From an uncultured Oscillospiraceae bacterium (GTDB taxonomy: Bacteria > Bacillota > Clostridia > Oscillospirales > Oscillospiraceae), in NCBI GenBank assembly GCA_934573935.1, contig CAKTMO010000006.1:8997-72996 (forward strand): a DNA stretch of 64,000 bases, read 5' to 3'. The position numbers and the translations under genes are program-made. This document shows, in pieces, positions 51,302-59,720 of the stretch. Position 1 is the stretch's first letter, and the number at the start of each line of letters is the position of its first letter. The notes under the pieces are model-generated. The model did no database searches, had not been told where the DNA came from, and saw nothing but the letters and a program-made list of their open reading frames with translations.

Positions 51302-51664
51302 TTATCCCTCCATTTTTTCCATAATATGGTCAAAGGCCATTGCAAAAATATGATCGATGTGGTCATCATCCAGGGAATAATAGACCACTCTTCCCTGTTT
51401 GCGGCTTTTCACCAGTCGTGCCTCCCGCAGAATACGCAGCTGATGGCTGACCGCGGATTGCGTCATCGTCAGCAGGGCCGCCAGATCGTTGACACACATT
51501 TCTTCAATGTGCAGTGCGCAAATGATCCGGCTGCGGCTGGAATCGCCGAATACCCGAAACAGCTCGGAAACCTCGTAGATGGGTTCCTCCTGCGGCATCT
51601 GCTCCTGTACACGGCGTACCACGTCCTCGTGGATCACATTGTTTTCAGAACTGATAATCTCCAT
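51302..51664 (-). CDS. ArsR/SmtB-family metal sensor (CzrA-like)
   Basis: 120 residues from ATG 51664, which follows AAGGAGG. The winged HTH contains FRVFGDSSRSRIICAL and LAALLTMTQSAVSHQLRILREARLV. The C-terminal helix carries DDHIDHIFAMAFDHIME, which exactly fits the alpha-5 zinc site D-x-H-x10-H-x2-[E/H] of CzrA/SmtB. The ELCVCDL-type alpha-3 site is only partly present (EEMCVNDLAAL). It is expected to repress the ATPase operon and release DNA on binding Zn(II) or Co(II). Confidence 0.92.
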   Translation of the reverse strand: MEIISSENNVIHEDVVRRVQEQMPQEEPIYEVSELFRVFGDSSRSRIICALHIEEMCVNDLAALLTMTQSAVSHQLRILREARLVKSRKQGRVVYYSLDDDHIDHIFAMAFDHIMEKMEG

Positions 51665-51689
51665 GGTGCCCTCCTTAATATGAGCAATC

Positions 51690-51728
51690 ATTCATATGAA
51701 TTATGATTCATATATACACCAGTTTCAA
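51690..51728 (-). promoter_or_regulatory. Promoter and ArsR operator of the metal-efflux operon
   Basis: Minus-strand promoter TTGAAA (51728-51723), 17-bp spacer, CATAAT (51705-51700). Overlapping it are the palindrome ATTCATATGAAT (51690-51701) and TATGAAT-TATG-ATTCATA (51695-51712), the TGAA/TTCA dyad arrangement used by SmtB/CzrA repressors. Confidence 0.75.
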
Positions 51729-51779
51729 AGAAATGTCAAGAGGATTTTTTATTTTTCTTTCCCTTTTCTTCTCTGTTCA

Positions 51780-51808
51780 TTGACTTTAGCGGACAAATGC
51801 ATTAACAT
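51780..51808 (+). promoter_or_regulatory. Promoter of the transketolase operon
   Basis: TTGACT (51780-51785), 17-bp spacer and TAACAT (51803-51808), 36 nt before the first transketolase gene. Confidence 0.6.
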
Positions 51809-51843
51809 AGCATGTGGAATAAAATTGATTTGGAGGTTTCTCA

Positions 51844-52653
51844 ATGAATACGGCAGAACTTTCCAGCGTATGCAAGCAGGTGCGCCGTGACATCATCACC
51901 ATGATCGCCAACGCGGGCAGCGGCCACCCCGGCGGCTCCCTGTCCATGGTGGAGCTGATGACCAGCGTATTCTACAACCATATGCGTATCGACCCCAAGG
52001 ATCCCAAGAATCCCGACCGTGACCGCTTTGTGCTGAGCAAGGGCCACGCCGCCCCCTGCTACTATGCGGTGCTGGCGGAGCTGGGTTTTATCAGCCGCGA
52101 CGAATTCACCAATTTCCGCCAGCTGCACAGCATTCTGCAGGGCCATCCCGACTGCAAGAAGGTGCCTGGCGTGGACGCATCCACCGGCTCTCTGGGCCAG
52201 GGCTGCTCCATCGCTGTGGGTATGGCGCTGGGCGCTAAGCAGCTGAAGAAGGACACCAAGGTCTATACCATTCTGGGCGACGGTGAGTGTCAGGAGGGCC
52301 AGATTTGGGAGGCTTTCATGGCCGCCAACCACTATAAGCTGGACAACTTGACCATTATCATCGACAACAACGGCTTGCAGATCGACGGCAGCAATGACGA
52401 GGTCATGAGCCTGGGCGACCTGAGCGCCAAGCTGCGCGCCTTCGGCTTTGACTTCTATGAGATCGACGGCCACGACCTGGACGCCATTGAGGCGGCGCTC
52501 AGCGCGCCGGTGGTCCCCGGCAAGCCCCGCTGCATCCTGGCGCACACCGTCAAGGGCAAGGGCGTGTCCTACATGGAAAATCAGGCTGGCTGGCACGGTA
52601 AGGCGCCCAACGCGGAGCAGCGTGACCAGGCATTGCAGGAATTGGAGGGCTGA
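51844..52653 (+). CDS. Transketolase, N-terminal subunit
   Basis: 269 residues. It carries the ThDP-binding part of transketolase: GHPGGSLSMVELM near the N-terminus and GDGECQEGQIWEAF...NNNGLQIDG, the GDG-x(26)-N(N) thiamine diphosphate motif. The protein ends where the pyrimidine-binding domain would begin, and that domain is the next gene. Split transketolases of this type are common in Clostridia and archaea. It works in the pentose phosphate pathway. The downstream gene starts 3 nt after its stop. Confidence 0.95.
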   Translation: MNTAELSSVCKQVRRDIITMIANAGSGHPGGSLSMVELMTSVFYNHMRIDPKDPKNPDRDRFVLSKGHAAPCYYAVLAELGFISRDEFTNFRQLHSILQGHPDCKKVPGVDASTGSLGQGCSIAVGMALGAKQLKKDTKVYTILGDGECQEGQIWEAFMAANHYKLDNLTIIIDNNGLQIDGSNDEVMSLGDLSAKLRAFGFDFYEIDGHDLDAIEAALSAPVVPGKPRCILAHTVKGKGVSYMENQAGWHGKAPNAEQRDQALQELEG

Positions 52654-52656
52654 GAC

Positions 52657-53583
52657 ATGAGTGAAAAAATCGCGACCCGTGAAGCCTACGGTAAAGCGCT
52701 GGTAGAGCTGGGCAACCAGAACGATAAGGTAGTGGTGCTGGACGCCGACCTGGCAGGCGCCACCATGACAAAATACTTCAAGGCTGCGCACCCCGAGCGC
52801 TTCTATGACTGCGGTATTGCCGAGGCCAATATGATGAACATCGGCGCGGGCCTGTCCACCATGGGCCTGATCCCCTTCTGCTCCACCTTCGCCATGTTCG
52901 GTGCAGGCCGTGCCTATGAGCAGATCCGCAACTCCATCGCCTATCCCAAATTCAACGTGAAGATATGCTGCTCCCACGCCGGCGTTTCTGTGGGCGAGGA
53001 TGGCGGCAGCCATCAGTCCATTGAGGACATCGGCCTGATGCGGATGATCCCCGGTATGACAGTTATCGTCCCCGCCGATGCCAATGAGGCCCGCAAAGCC
53101 ACCTTCGCCCTGACGGAATTCCATGGCCCTGTCTACATGCGTCTGGCCCGTCTGGCCACGCCTGTGTTTGAGGAGGACTATCCCTTCCAGATCGGCAAAG
53201 CCAACGTGCTGCGTGAGGGCAAGGATGCGGCGGTGTTCGCCTGCGGCCTGATGGTCAACGAGGCGCTGGAGGCCGCCAAGCTGCTGTCCGCCGAGGGTAT
53301 CGAGATCACCGTTATCAACATGCACACCATCAAGCCCCTGGACGCTGAATGCGTGGTGAAGTACGCCGAGAAGTGCGGCAATGTCATTACCGTGGAGGAG
53401 CACAGCGTTATCGGCGGTCTGGGCGACGCGGTGGCAGACGCGCTGATGGGCAAGGTCTGCTGCAAGTTCAAGAAGATCGGCGTCAACGACCAGTTCGGCC
53501 AGTCCGGCAAGGCTGCCGACGTGCTGCGGGAATACGGTCTGACCGCCGATCAGATTGCGGCAAAGATCAAGGAAACGCTGTAA
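52657..53583 (+). CDS. Transketolase, C-terminal subunit
   Basis: 308 residues, starting at ATG 52657. The pyrimidine-binding domain (about 1-165) has VVVLDADLAGATMTKYF, DCGIAEANMMNIGAGLSTMGLIPF with the catalytic Glu, and GVSVGEDGGSHQSIEDI. The transketolase C-terminal domain follows (about 180-305). It forms the active enzyme with the preceding subunit. Confidence 0.95.
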   Translation: MSEKIATREAYGKALVELGNQNDKVVVLDADLAGATMTKYFKAAHPERFYDCGIAEANMMNIGAGLSTMGLIPFCSTFAMFGAGRAYEQIRNSIAYPKFNVKICCSHAGVSVGEDGGSHQSIEDIGLMRMIPGMTVIVPADANEARKATFALTEFHGPVYMRLARLATPVFEEDYPFQIGKANVLREGKDAAVFACGLMVNEALEAAKLLSAEGIEITVINMHTIKPLDAECVVKYAEKCGNVITVEEHSVIGGLGDAVADALMGKVCCKFKKIGVNDQFGQSGKAADVLREYGLTADQIAAKIKETL

Positions 53584-53598
53584 AAAGGAGAAAGCACC

Positions 53599-53940
53599 AT
53601 GGATATCACTTCTCTGCTGGGTAATGTTATAGACAAGGACATGCTGGAAAAACTCAGCAAGTCCGCCAATGTCAACACCACGGATGTGTCCAGCGTGCTG
53701 AAAAACGCCGCCCCATCTGTGATGAAGCATCTGGATGGCGACAGCGACGTGGCCAAGGCTGTTAAAAAGCTGCTGAGCAGCGATGAGGTGGAAAAAATCG
53801 CCAAGAAGGTCGGCATTAGCGGCGACAGTGTGAAAAACGTTTTGAACCAGGCCGTCCCCCTGCTGAAAGAGCTGCTGAGCAAACAAAACGGCAATGTGTC
53901 CGATCTGCTGGACGGCATCACCGGCAAACTGTTCAAGTGA
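53599..53940 (+). CDS. Small helical protein, DUF937-like
   Basis: 113 residues, MDITSLLGNVIDKDMLEKL start. Alternating short helices with Ser/Asp/Lys turns (SSVLKNAAPSVMKHLDGDSDVAKAVKKLL and a second VGISGDSVKNVLNQAVPLLKELL) resemble the DUF937/YidB fold, whose role is unknown. AAAAGGAG precedes ATG 53599, only 15 nt after the transketolase gene, so it is in the same operon. Confidence 0.66.
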   Translation: MDITSLLGNVIDKDMLEKLSKSANVNTTDVSSVLKNAAPSVMKHLDGDSDVAKAVKKLLSSDEVEKIAKKVGISGDSVKNVLNQAVPLLKELLSKQNGNVSDLLDGITGKLFK

Positions 53941-53951
53941 GGTGACGGCGG

Positions 53952-54164
53952 ATGACGGCCCCCAAGTGCCCCTACTGCTCCGGCGAAATGCGGCCCGGCG
54001 TGCTGCGGACAGCTCAAAGCGCCGGTGTGTGCTTTGAGCCGACTCCTGGTCTCAGCGACACTGTTGATCTGGCGGGACCGTACCTGTTCCGCAGAGATAT
54101 CCAGTTTCAAGCGTTCGGCTGCAGCAAATGCCAGGCGATCCTTCTGCGCTATACGGAAACGTAA
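53952..54164 (+). CDS. Small zinc-ribbon protein (DUF6487-like)
   Basis: 70 residues with two CxxC pairs: CPYCSGEMRPG at the N-terminus and GCSKCQAI near the C-terminus, forming one zinc ribbon around a LSDTVDLAGPY insert. The pattern 'CPxCGxEMxxG ... CxxC' is that of a widespread small family (DUF6487) of unknown role. It lies 11 nt after the DUF937-like gene and ends at a perfect terminator. Confidence 0.75.
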   Translation: MTAPKCPYCSGEMRPGVLRTAQSAGVCFEPTPGLSDTVDLAGPYLFRRDIQFQAFGCSKCQAILLRYTET

Positions 54165-54167
54165 TAT

Positions 54168-54201
54168 GAAAAAATCCCCCGACCAAGTCGGGGGATTTTT
54201 A
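54168..54201. terminator. Bidirectional terminator
   Basis: AAAAATCCCCCGAC pairs with GTCGGGGGATTTTT. It separates the transketolase operon from the convergent fba gene. Confidence 0.9.
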
Positions 54202-54216
54202 TCTCATGAAAGCGAT

Positions 54217-55185
54217 TTATGCCTTGCCGGCGCAGCCCAGCACGTCAACCAGCTTGTGACGTACCAGCTCCTTGATGTTGGCGCGGGCGGGCTTCAGATA
54301 CTCACGGGGATCGAACTTGTCGGGATGCTCGTCCATGAACTGACGAATGGTGCCGGTCATGGCCAGACGCAGGTCAGAGTCGATGTTAATTTTGCACACA
54401 GACAGGCGTGCAGCCTGACGCAGCTGCTCCTCGGGCACGCCGATGGCGTTGGGCATCTTGCCGCCGTGTTCGTTGATCATCTTCACATAGTCCTGAGGGA
54501 CGGAGGAAGAACCGTGCAGCACGATGGGGAAACCAGGCAGACGCTTGCTGACCTCTTCCAGCACGTCGAAGCGCAGGGGAGGCGGCACCAGGATGCCCTT
54601 CTCGTTGACGGTGCACTGCTCAGGCTTGAACTTATACGCGCCGTGGCTGGTGCCGATGGCGATGGCCAGAGAGTCACAGCCGGTCTTGGCAACAAACTCC
54701 TCCACCTCCTCGGGACGGGTATAGGATGCCTCGTGGGCAGCCACCTTGACCTCATCCTCGATACCGGCCAGCGTGCCCAGCTCCGCCTCAACGACAACGC
54801 CGTGGTCGTGAGCATACTCCACCACCTTCTTGGTGATCTCGATATTCTCCGCGAAGGGCTTGGAGGAAGCATCGATCATCACGGAGGTAAAGCCGCCGTC
54901 GATGCAGCTCTTGCATGTCTCAAAATCGGGACCGTGATCCAGATGCAGCACGATGGGGATATCGGGGCAGCAGGCCACGGCGGCCTCCACCAGCTTCACC
55001 AGATAGGTGTGGTTGGCGTAGGCGCGGGCGCCCTTACTGACCTGCAGGATCACGGGGGCATGCTCCTCCTGGCAGGCCTCGGTAATACCCTGCACGATTT
55101 CCATGTTGTTGACGTTGAACGCGCCGATGGCGTAGCCACCGTCATAGGCTTTTGCAAACATTTCTTTAGATGTTACCAGCGGCAT
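54217..55185 (-). CDS. fba: Class II fructose-bisphosphate aldolase
   Basis: 322 residues. It cleaves fructose-1,6-bisphosphate in glycolysis. The zinc ligands are in LHLDHG and later GTSHGAY and VLHGSSS; NVNNMEIVQGI and the GFTSVMIDASSKPF loop complete the class II pattern. ATG 55185 lies 8 nt after AAGGAG; the ATG six bases upstream is too close to it. It diverges from pfp, and both promoters are framed by a shared inverted repeat. Confidence 0.95.
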   Translation of the reverse strand: MPLVTSKEMFAKAYDGGYAIGAFNVNNMEIVQGITEACQEEHAPVILQVSKGARAYANHTYLVKLVEAAVACCPDIPIVLHLDHGPDFETCKSCIDGGFTSVMIDASSKPFAENIEITKKVVEYAHDHGVVVEAELGTLAGIEDEVKVAAHEASYTRPEEVEEFVAKTGCDSLAIAIGTSHGAYKFKPEQCTVNEKGILVPPPLRFDVLEEVSKRLPGFPIVLHGSSSVPQDYVKMINEHGGKMPNAIGVPEEQLRQAARLSVCKINIDSDLRLAMTGTIRQFMDEHPDKFDPREYLKPARANIKELVRHKLVDVLGCAGKA

Positions 55186-55247
55186 AATCATATCTCCTTC
55201 ACGATAAAATTTTCGCAACAATTGCACCTGTTGTATGGAACATTCCC

Positions 55248-55329
55248 ATTGTATCATATTTTTTTGATTTTGCAAGTACAAAGTGTTTACAACCGGAATT
55301 ATACATGGTAGAATACCGATTGTAAACAC
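55248..55329. promoter_or_regulatory. Divergent fba/pfp promoters with GTGTTTACAA inverted repeat
   Basis: Minus strand (fba): TTGCAA (55275-55270), 16 bp, TACAAT (55253-55248). Plus strand (pfp): TTTACA (55286-55291), 17 bp, TAGAAT (55309-55314). Perfect 10-bp half-sites GTGTTTACAA (55283-55292) and TTGTAAACAC (55320-55329) bracket the pfp promoter: one covers its -35, the other its start point. The layout fits a repressor that coordinates glycolysis genes. Confidence 0.7.
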
Positions 55330-55359
55330 CAAAAACCCATGAATTTGGAGGTATTTGAT

Positions 55360-56598
55360 ATGAATGAACTGCGCGGCGCCTGCATCATCGGCCAGTCCGG
55401 CGGCCCTACATCGGTCATCAATGCCAGCGCCTACGGCGTGATCGACACAGCGCTGAAATCCGGCGTCATCACCCAGGTACTGGGTGCGGAAAACGGCATC
55501 AAGGGCGTTTTGAACGATCGTCTGTTTGATATGGGGCTGGAAGATCCGGAGGAGCTTCGCCTGCTGAAGTACACCCCCTCCTCCGCCCTCGGCTCCTGCC
55601 GGTATAAGATCGCCGATCCCGAAGTGGACGATACCGACTACAAGCGCATCCTTGAGGTATTCAAGAAGCACAATGTCCGCTATTTCTTCTATAACGGCGG
55701 CAACGACTCGATGGACACCTGCAACAAGATCAACAGCTATCTGCAGTCTGTGGACTATGAGTGCCGCGTGATGGGCGTGCCCAAGACCATCGACAACGAT
55801 CTGTTCGGCACCGACCACTGCCCCGGTTATGCCTCCGCTGCCAAATATATTGCCACCTCGATGATGGAAGTATACCAGGACGCCCATGTGTATGACACCG
55901 GCATGATCGTGGTCATGGAGATCATGGGCCGTCACGCCGGTTGGCTGACTGCCGCCTCCGCCCTGGCCGGACTGCACGGTGCAGGTCCCGACCTGATCTA
56001 CCTGCCGGAGCTGGATTTCAACATGCAGGACTTCATCAACAATGTCAAGCGCGTCTATGCCGAAAAGGGCAGCTGCATTGTGGCCGTCTCCGAGGGTATT
56101 CACTATGCCGACGGCGACTTTGTTTCCGAGGCAAAGGTGGCCGCTAACGACGGCTTTGGTCATGCCCAGCTGGGCGGTCTGGCCGCGATTCTGGCCCAGG
56201 TGCTGAAAGAGGAGACCGGCGCCAAGGTCCGCGGTATCGAGCTGAACCTGCTGCAGCGCTGCGGCGCCCATCTGGCCTCTGAGACTGATATCGAAGAGAG
56301 CTACATGGCTGGTAAGGTGGCCGTGGAAAATGCCGTCAACGGCATCAACGGCCGTATGATCGGCTTCGAGCGCGGCATCAAGGACGGCAAATATGCCTGC
56401 CGCACCAAGCTGATCCCTCTGATGGAGGTCGCCAATGTGGAAAAGAAGATCCCCCGCGAGTGGATCAACGAGGCTGGCAATTATGTCAACCATGAATTTA
56501 TCGAGTATGCCCTGCCCCTGATCCAGGGCGAACCGGATCTGCCCAAGGTCAACTCCCTCCCCCGCTTTGCGAAGCTGAAGAAGATTCTGGCAAAATAA
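55360..56598 (+). CDS. pfp: Pyrophosphate-dependent 6-phosphofructokinase
   Basis: 412 residues from ATG 55360, which follows TTGGAGG; an in-frame ATG 21 nt upstream has no ribosome binding site. The nucleotide/PPi site has IGQSGGPTSVIN and YNGGNDSMDT. The catalytic VPKTIDNDL carries the Lys typical of PPi-dependent enzymes, followed by GRHAGWL and a VAVSEGI loop. It phosphorylates fructose-6-phosphate with PPi reversibly. Together with fba and transketolase it makes up central carbon metabolism in this stretch. Confidence 0.93.
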   Translation: MNELRGACIIGQSGGPTSVINASAYGVIDTALKSGVITQVLGAENGIKGVLNDRLFDMGLEDPEELRLLKYTPSSALGSCRYKIADPEVDDTDYKRILEVFKKHNVRYFFYNGGNDSMDTCNKINSYLQSVDYECRVMGVPKTIDNDLFGTDHCPGYASAAKYIATSMMEVYQDAHVYDTGMIVVMEIMGRHAGWLTAASALAGLHGAGPDLIYLPELDFNMQDFINNVKRVYAEKGSCIVAVSEGIHYADGDFVSEAKVAANDGFGHAQLGGLAAILAQVLKEETGAKVRGIELNLLQRCGAHLASETDIEESYMAGKVAVENAVNGINGRMIGFERGIKDGKYACRTKLIPLMEVANVEKKIPREWINEAGNYVNHEFIEYALPLIQGEPDLPKVNSLPRFAKLKKILAK

Positions 56599-56611
56599 GA
56601 AACAAGATAAC

Positions 56612-56651
56612 AGAAGGGCTGGAAAGCAAAAATGCTTTCCAGCCCTTCTTT
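56612..56651. terminator. Terminator after pfp
   Basis: AGAAGGGCTGGAAAGC pairs perfectly with GCTTTCCAGCCCTTCT around a 6-nt loop. It serves the convergent secreted-protein gene as well. Confidence 0.88.
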
Positions 56652-56658
56652 GCTGCAA

Positions 56659-57183
56659 TCAGGTAAATCGCTTGATGCCATTATCATAATAATAGCCGTG
56701 CCACAGCGTTCCATAAAAATCACCGTTTACAATGTATTCGATACGCTCTGGCCCCCTCAGCCAAAAGGAAATATCCCCATAGAATTGCCCTGTCACGCCG
56801 TTGCCGAAGCCGTCGATCTGCGCCCTGTGGATGGCTGCGATCCCCCAAACGCCATCTTTGGCGGATACCTCACAATAGAAATCCAAAGATGGCTGATAGG
56901 ACGCCTTGCCATTGACCGTAAGCGCCACGGACAGCACCCGATATTGACCGGTATGCGCGGAACCTTTCGCTGCAGGAAACGATCGCACCGCCTCTCTGTG
57001 GGGAATGTCCTTCTCGCTGACCATATACTCCACCATCGCATCATAGGACATAACAGGGCCTATGGTGATGCCATCGCTGTCGTCACAGTCGATATATCGG
57101 ACTTGGGGTGTATACGCGGCGGCTGGAACAATGCATGCGCAGACCATCAGGCAAGCCAGCAGTGCGCGAAGTCGTCTTTTCAT
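56659..57183 (-). CDS. Secreted hypothetical protein
   Basis: 174 residues. A signal peptide is clear: basic MKRRLR, hydrophobic ALLACLMVCACIVPA, likely cleavage after AAA. The mature part is beta-rich (QYRVLSVALTVNGKASYQPSLDFYCEVSAKDG) with several aromatics near the C-terminus (FYGTLWHGYYYDNG). No family is recognised. GAAAGGAG lies upstream of ATG 57183. The coaX gene ends 26 nt away on the same strand, so both may share a transcript. Confidence 0.7.
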   Translation of the reverse strand: MKRRLRALLACLMVCACIVPAAAYTPQVRYIDCDDSDGITIGPVMSYDAMVEYMVSEKDIPHREAVRSFPAAKGSAHTGQYRVLSVALTVNGKASYQPSLDFYCEVSAKDGVWGIAAIHRAQIDGFGNGVTGQFYGDISFWLRGPERIEYIVNGDFYGTLWHGYYYDNGIKRFT

Positions 57184-57208
57184 CCAGGCTCCTTTCTCTG
57201 TGGCTATA

Positions 57209-57982
57209 TTATGGCCGGTTCTTGTGATAAATCGCCCACAATCCCTCCATCAACAGATATTTGTCGTATACTACCTTGTTGCGGCAGTAGCGGACGATGA
57301 CCGGCGCGTTGCTGCCGGTGGCTATGATGGTAGGCGTTTCGTTGGGGATGGTGTCGCGGATACGGTCGATGATACCGTCCAGCATTCCGGCGGTACCGTA
57401 AACAATGCCGTTGCGCATGCAATCCTCTGTATTCTTGCCGATGAGGTTTTTCGGATACTGCAGCGAAATATCCGACAGCTGCGCCGCATGGTCGGACAGA
57501 GCATCCAGCGACAGCCGCACACCAGGGAACATCAAGCCGCCCTCATAGGCATGCTTTGCGGAAATATAGGAGATGGTGGTGGCGGTTCCCATGTCAATGA
57601 CGATGATCGGCGCCGGATATTTCTCCAACGCTGCGACCGCGTCCGCCACCAGATCGGCTCCCAGCTGGTTGTGGATCTCCATGCGGATGTTCAGGCCGGT
57701 CTTCACGCCGGGGCCTACGATCATCGGCGGTTTGCTCAACAGTCGGGTCAACGCCTTTTCCATCATAAAATTCATCGGCGGCACCACGCTGGAAAAAATC
57801 GCGCCGGACACATCCTTCAGAGCGAATCCATACAGCGCAAATATATTCATCAGGTCAATGCTGATCTGATCTGCTGTCTTCCGGCTGTCGGTGTCGATAG
57901 ACGCCAGAAAATGCAGCGTCTTTTCACAGCTGAAAAGTCCCACCGAAATATTGGAATTACCGATATCGATCGCCAGCAGCAT
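57209..57982 (-). CDS. coaX: Type III pantothenate kinase
   Basis: 257 residues in the ASKHA fold: MLLAIDIGNSNISVGLF (phosphate-1), VGPGVKTGLNIRMEIHNQLGADLVAD (pantothenate pocket), and PIIVIDMGTATTISYIS (phosphate-2). It makes 4'-phosphopantothenate for CoA. The catalytic Asp in GADLVAD is present. AAGGAGGGATG-type spacing precedes ATG 57982. Confidence 0.95.
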   Translation of the reverse strand: MLLAIDIGNSNISVGLFSCEKTLHFLASIDTDSRKTADQISIDLMNIFALYGFALKDVSGAIFSSVVPPMNFMMEKALTRLLSKPPMIVGPGVKTGLNIRMEIHNQLGADLVADAVAALEKYPAPIIVIDMGTATTISYISAKHAYEGGLMFPGVRLSLDALSDHAAQLSDISLQYPKNLIGKNTEDCMRNGIVYGTAGMLDGIIDRIRDTIPNETPTIIATGSNAPVIVRYCRNKVVYDKYLLMEGLWAIYHKNRP

Positions 57983-58043
57983 GGCGCATCCCTCCTTGCA
58001 GCTTTTCTTCTATCATAGCACGTCCCACCTGGGATGGCAAGGC

Positions 58044-58070
58044 AAAAGAGGGGCATAGCGCCCCTCTTTT
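58044..58070. terminator. Terminator between spoIVA and coaX
   Basis: AAAAGAGGGGC pairs perfectly with GCCCCTCTTTT around a 5-nt loop. Confidence 0.88.
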
Positions 58071-58079
58071 ACAGGTGAT

Positions 58080-59561
58080 TTACAGGATAATGCAGATCAA
58101 TCCTCCGCCGCCTTCGTTGATGATGCGTTCCAGCGCCTGACGCAGCTTTGCCTGCGCGTCGGCGGGCATCCGCTTCAGCTTCGCCTGCAGATCCTCCCCC
58201 ACGATCTCGTGGAAGCTACGGCCGAAAATATTGGAGTTCCAGATCTTGCTGGTGTCGCCCTCAAACTCCTGCAGCAGATAGTTCACCATATCCTCCGACT
58301 GTTTTTCGTTGCCGACAATGGGCGAGACCGTGGTTTCAATATCCGCCCGAATCATATGGATGGACGGTGCGCTGGCCTTCATCCGCACGCCGTAGCGTCC
58401 TCCCTGCCGGACGATCTCCGGATCCTCCAGATTCATTTCCTCCACGCTGGGCATCACGATGCCGTAGCCATTCTCCCGTGCGGAGCGCAGCGCCTCGGCC
58501 ACCTTGTCGTACTCCTGCCGCGCTCTGCCCAGCTCCGTCAGCAGATCCATCAAGTCGCCGTCATCAGAGACAGTCAACCCCGACCGCTGGCTCAAGGTAT
58601 CATAGAACATGCTGCGGGGCAGCTGCAGCTCCGCTTCCGCCACGCCTCTGCCCAGATCAATGCCGCGGATCATCGTTCCGTGGATGGCCTCGCAGCACTG
58701 CATGCCCTCCAGCGCACCGTCCAGTTCACGGATACACTTCAATTCGCGGGATTTTTCCCGTACGGTCTGATAGATGCTGCTCTTTATGGGATGCTCCAGC
58801 GGCAAGGCCTCCACCCAGCTGGGCAGATACAGGTCCAGCTCCTGCAGCGGGAATTCAAACAGCAGATCCCGCATCAGCTCGGCAATAGCGGCGTCGTCCA
58901 TCATCAGGCAGTTCACCGGCATACACTTTACGTTATACCGCCCGCTGATCTCTTTGGAAATGGCACAGGCCCGTTCTCCTGTCGGATCACTGGAATTCAG
59001 CAGCACGACAAAGGGCTTGCCGATCTCCTGCAGCTCGCGGATGACCCGCTCCTCAGCCTCCTCGTAGTCTTGCCGCGGGATATCGGTCACTGTGCCGTCT
59101 GTTGTCACCACGATGCCGACGGTGGAGTGATCGGTGATCACCTTTCGGGTGCCGATCTCCGCCGCCTCCGTCATGGGGATCTCATAGTCATACCACGGCG
59201 TCATCACCATGCGCGGCGCCAGATCCTCAAACTGCCCTACCGCGCCTGGCACCATGTACCCGACACAGTCGATCATCCGGACGGAGAATCCCACGCCGTC
59301 ATCCATATGTACCTCCACCGCTTCCTCCGGTACAAACTTCGGCTCCGCCGTCATGATCGTGCGGCCGGAGCCGCTCTGCGGCAGTTCATCGGTCGCCCTG
59401 TCGCGGCGGTACGCATTGTCGATATGCGGAATGACCTGACTCTCCATAAATCGCTTGATAAAGGTGGATTTTCCTGTTCGGACCGGCCCTACCACGCCGA
59501 TATAGATGCTGTTCTGTGTCCGTGCCGCCATGTCCTGATAGATACACGTGGATTGATTCAT
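58080..59561 (-). CDS. spoIVA: Stage IV sporulation protein A (coat basement ATPase)
   Basis: 493 residues. The N-terminal TRAFAC-type ATPase domain has the P-loop GVVGPVRTGKSTFIKRF (about 22-38), followed by SGSGRTIMTAEPKFVPEEAV and MIDCVGYMVPGA. The C-terminal end GGGGLICIIL is the hallmark hydrophobic tail that contacts SpoVM. It polymerises on the forespore surface with ATP hydrolysis to form the coat basement. SpoVM and a SipL-like protein are encoded 1.3 to 3 kb away, on the same strand. Expression is expected from SigE. Confidence 0.97.
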   Translation of the reverse strand: MNQSTCIYQDMAARTQNSIYIGVVGPVRTGKSTFIKRFMESQVIPHIDNAYRRDRATDELPQSGSGRTIMTAEPKFVPEEAVEVHMDDGVGFSVRMIDCVGYMVPGAVGQFEDLAPRMVMTPWYDYEIPMTEAAEIGTRKVITDHSTVGIVVTTDGTVTDIPRQDYEEAEERVIRELQEIGKPFVVLLNSSDPTGERACAISKEISGRYNVKCMPVNCLMMDDAAIAELMRDLLFEFPLQELDLYLPSWVEALPLEHPIKSSIYQTVREKSRELKCIRELDGALEGMQCCEAIHGTMIRGIDLGRGVAEAELQLPRSMFYDTLSQRSGLTVSDDGDLMDLLTELGRARQEYDKVAEALRSARENGYGIVMPSVEEMNLEDPEIVRQGGRYGVRMKASAPSIHMIRADIETTVSPIVGNEKQSEDMVNYLLQEFEGDTSKIWNSNIFGRSFHEIVGEDLQAKLKRMPADAQAKLRQALERIINEGGGGLICIIL

Positions 59562-59720
59562 AGTACCGCCCTCCGCTGCTGTTTTTATTTCATTTCTATG
59601 TGCGCGTCCGCCGGACTATGCCGCCGATCTTTCCTTTTTGTCCGCAGACTGGTTTCTCTTCATATTTTTCCTGCCGCGGGACATACTAATCGACAAAACA
59701 CTGAGGAAAGGGACGATCGT

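Noticed and set aside
51841-53886. Long minus-strand open frame opposite the transketolase genes
   Set aside because: Antisense shadow of GC-rich codons; transketolase motifs on the plus strand are decisive.
54217-56658. A minus-strand open frame of over 800 codons that includes fba and runs on antisense to pfp
   Set aside because: Only the part up to the ATG at 55185 is fba. The upstream part is antisense to a clear pfp gene, is low-complexity (His/Val/Asp/Gly-rich) and contains the fba promoter.
58209-59720. N-terminal extension of the choloylglycine hydrolase-like frame over spoIVA
   Set aside because: It is antisense to spoIVA. The ATG at 59721 has a ribosome binding site and gives the family's N-terminus.
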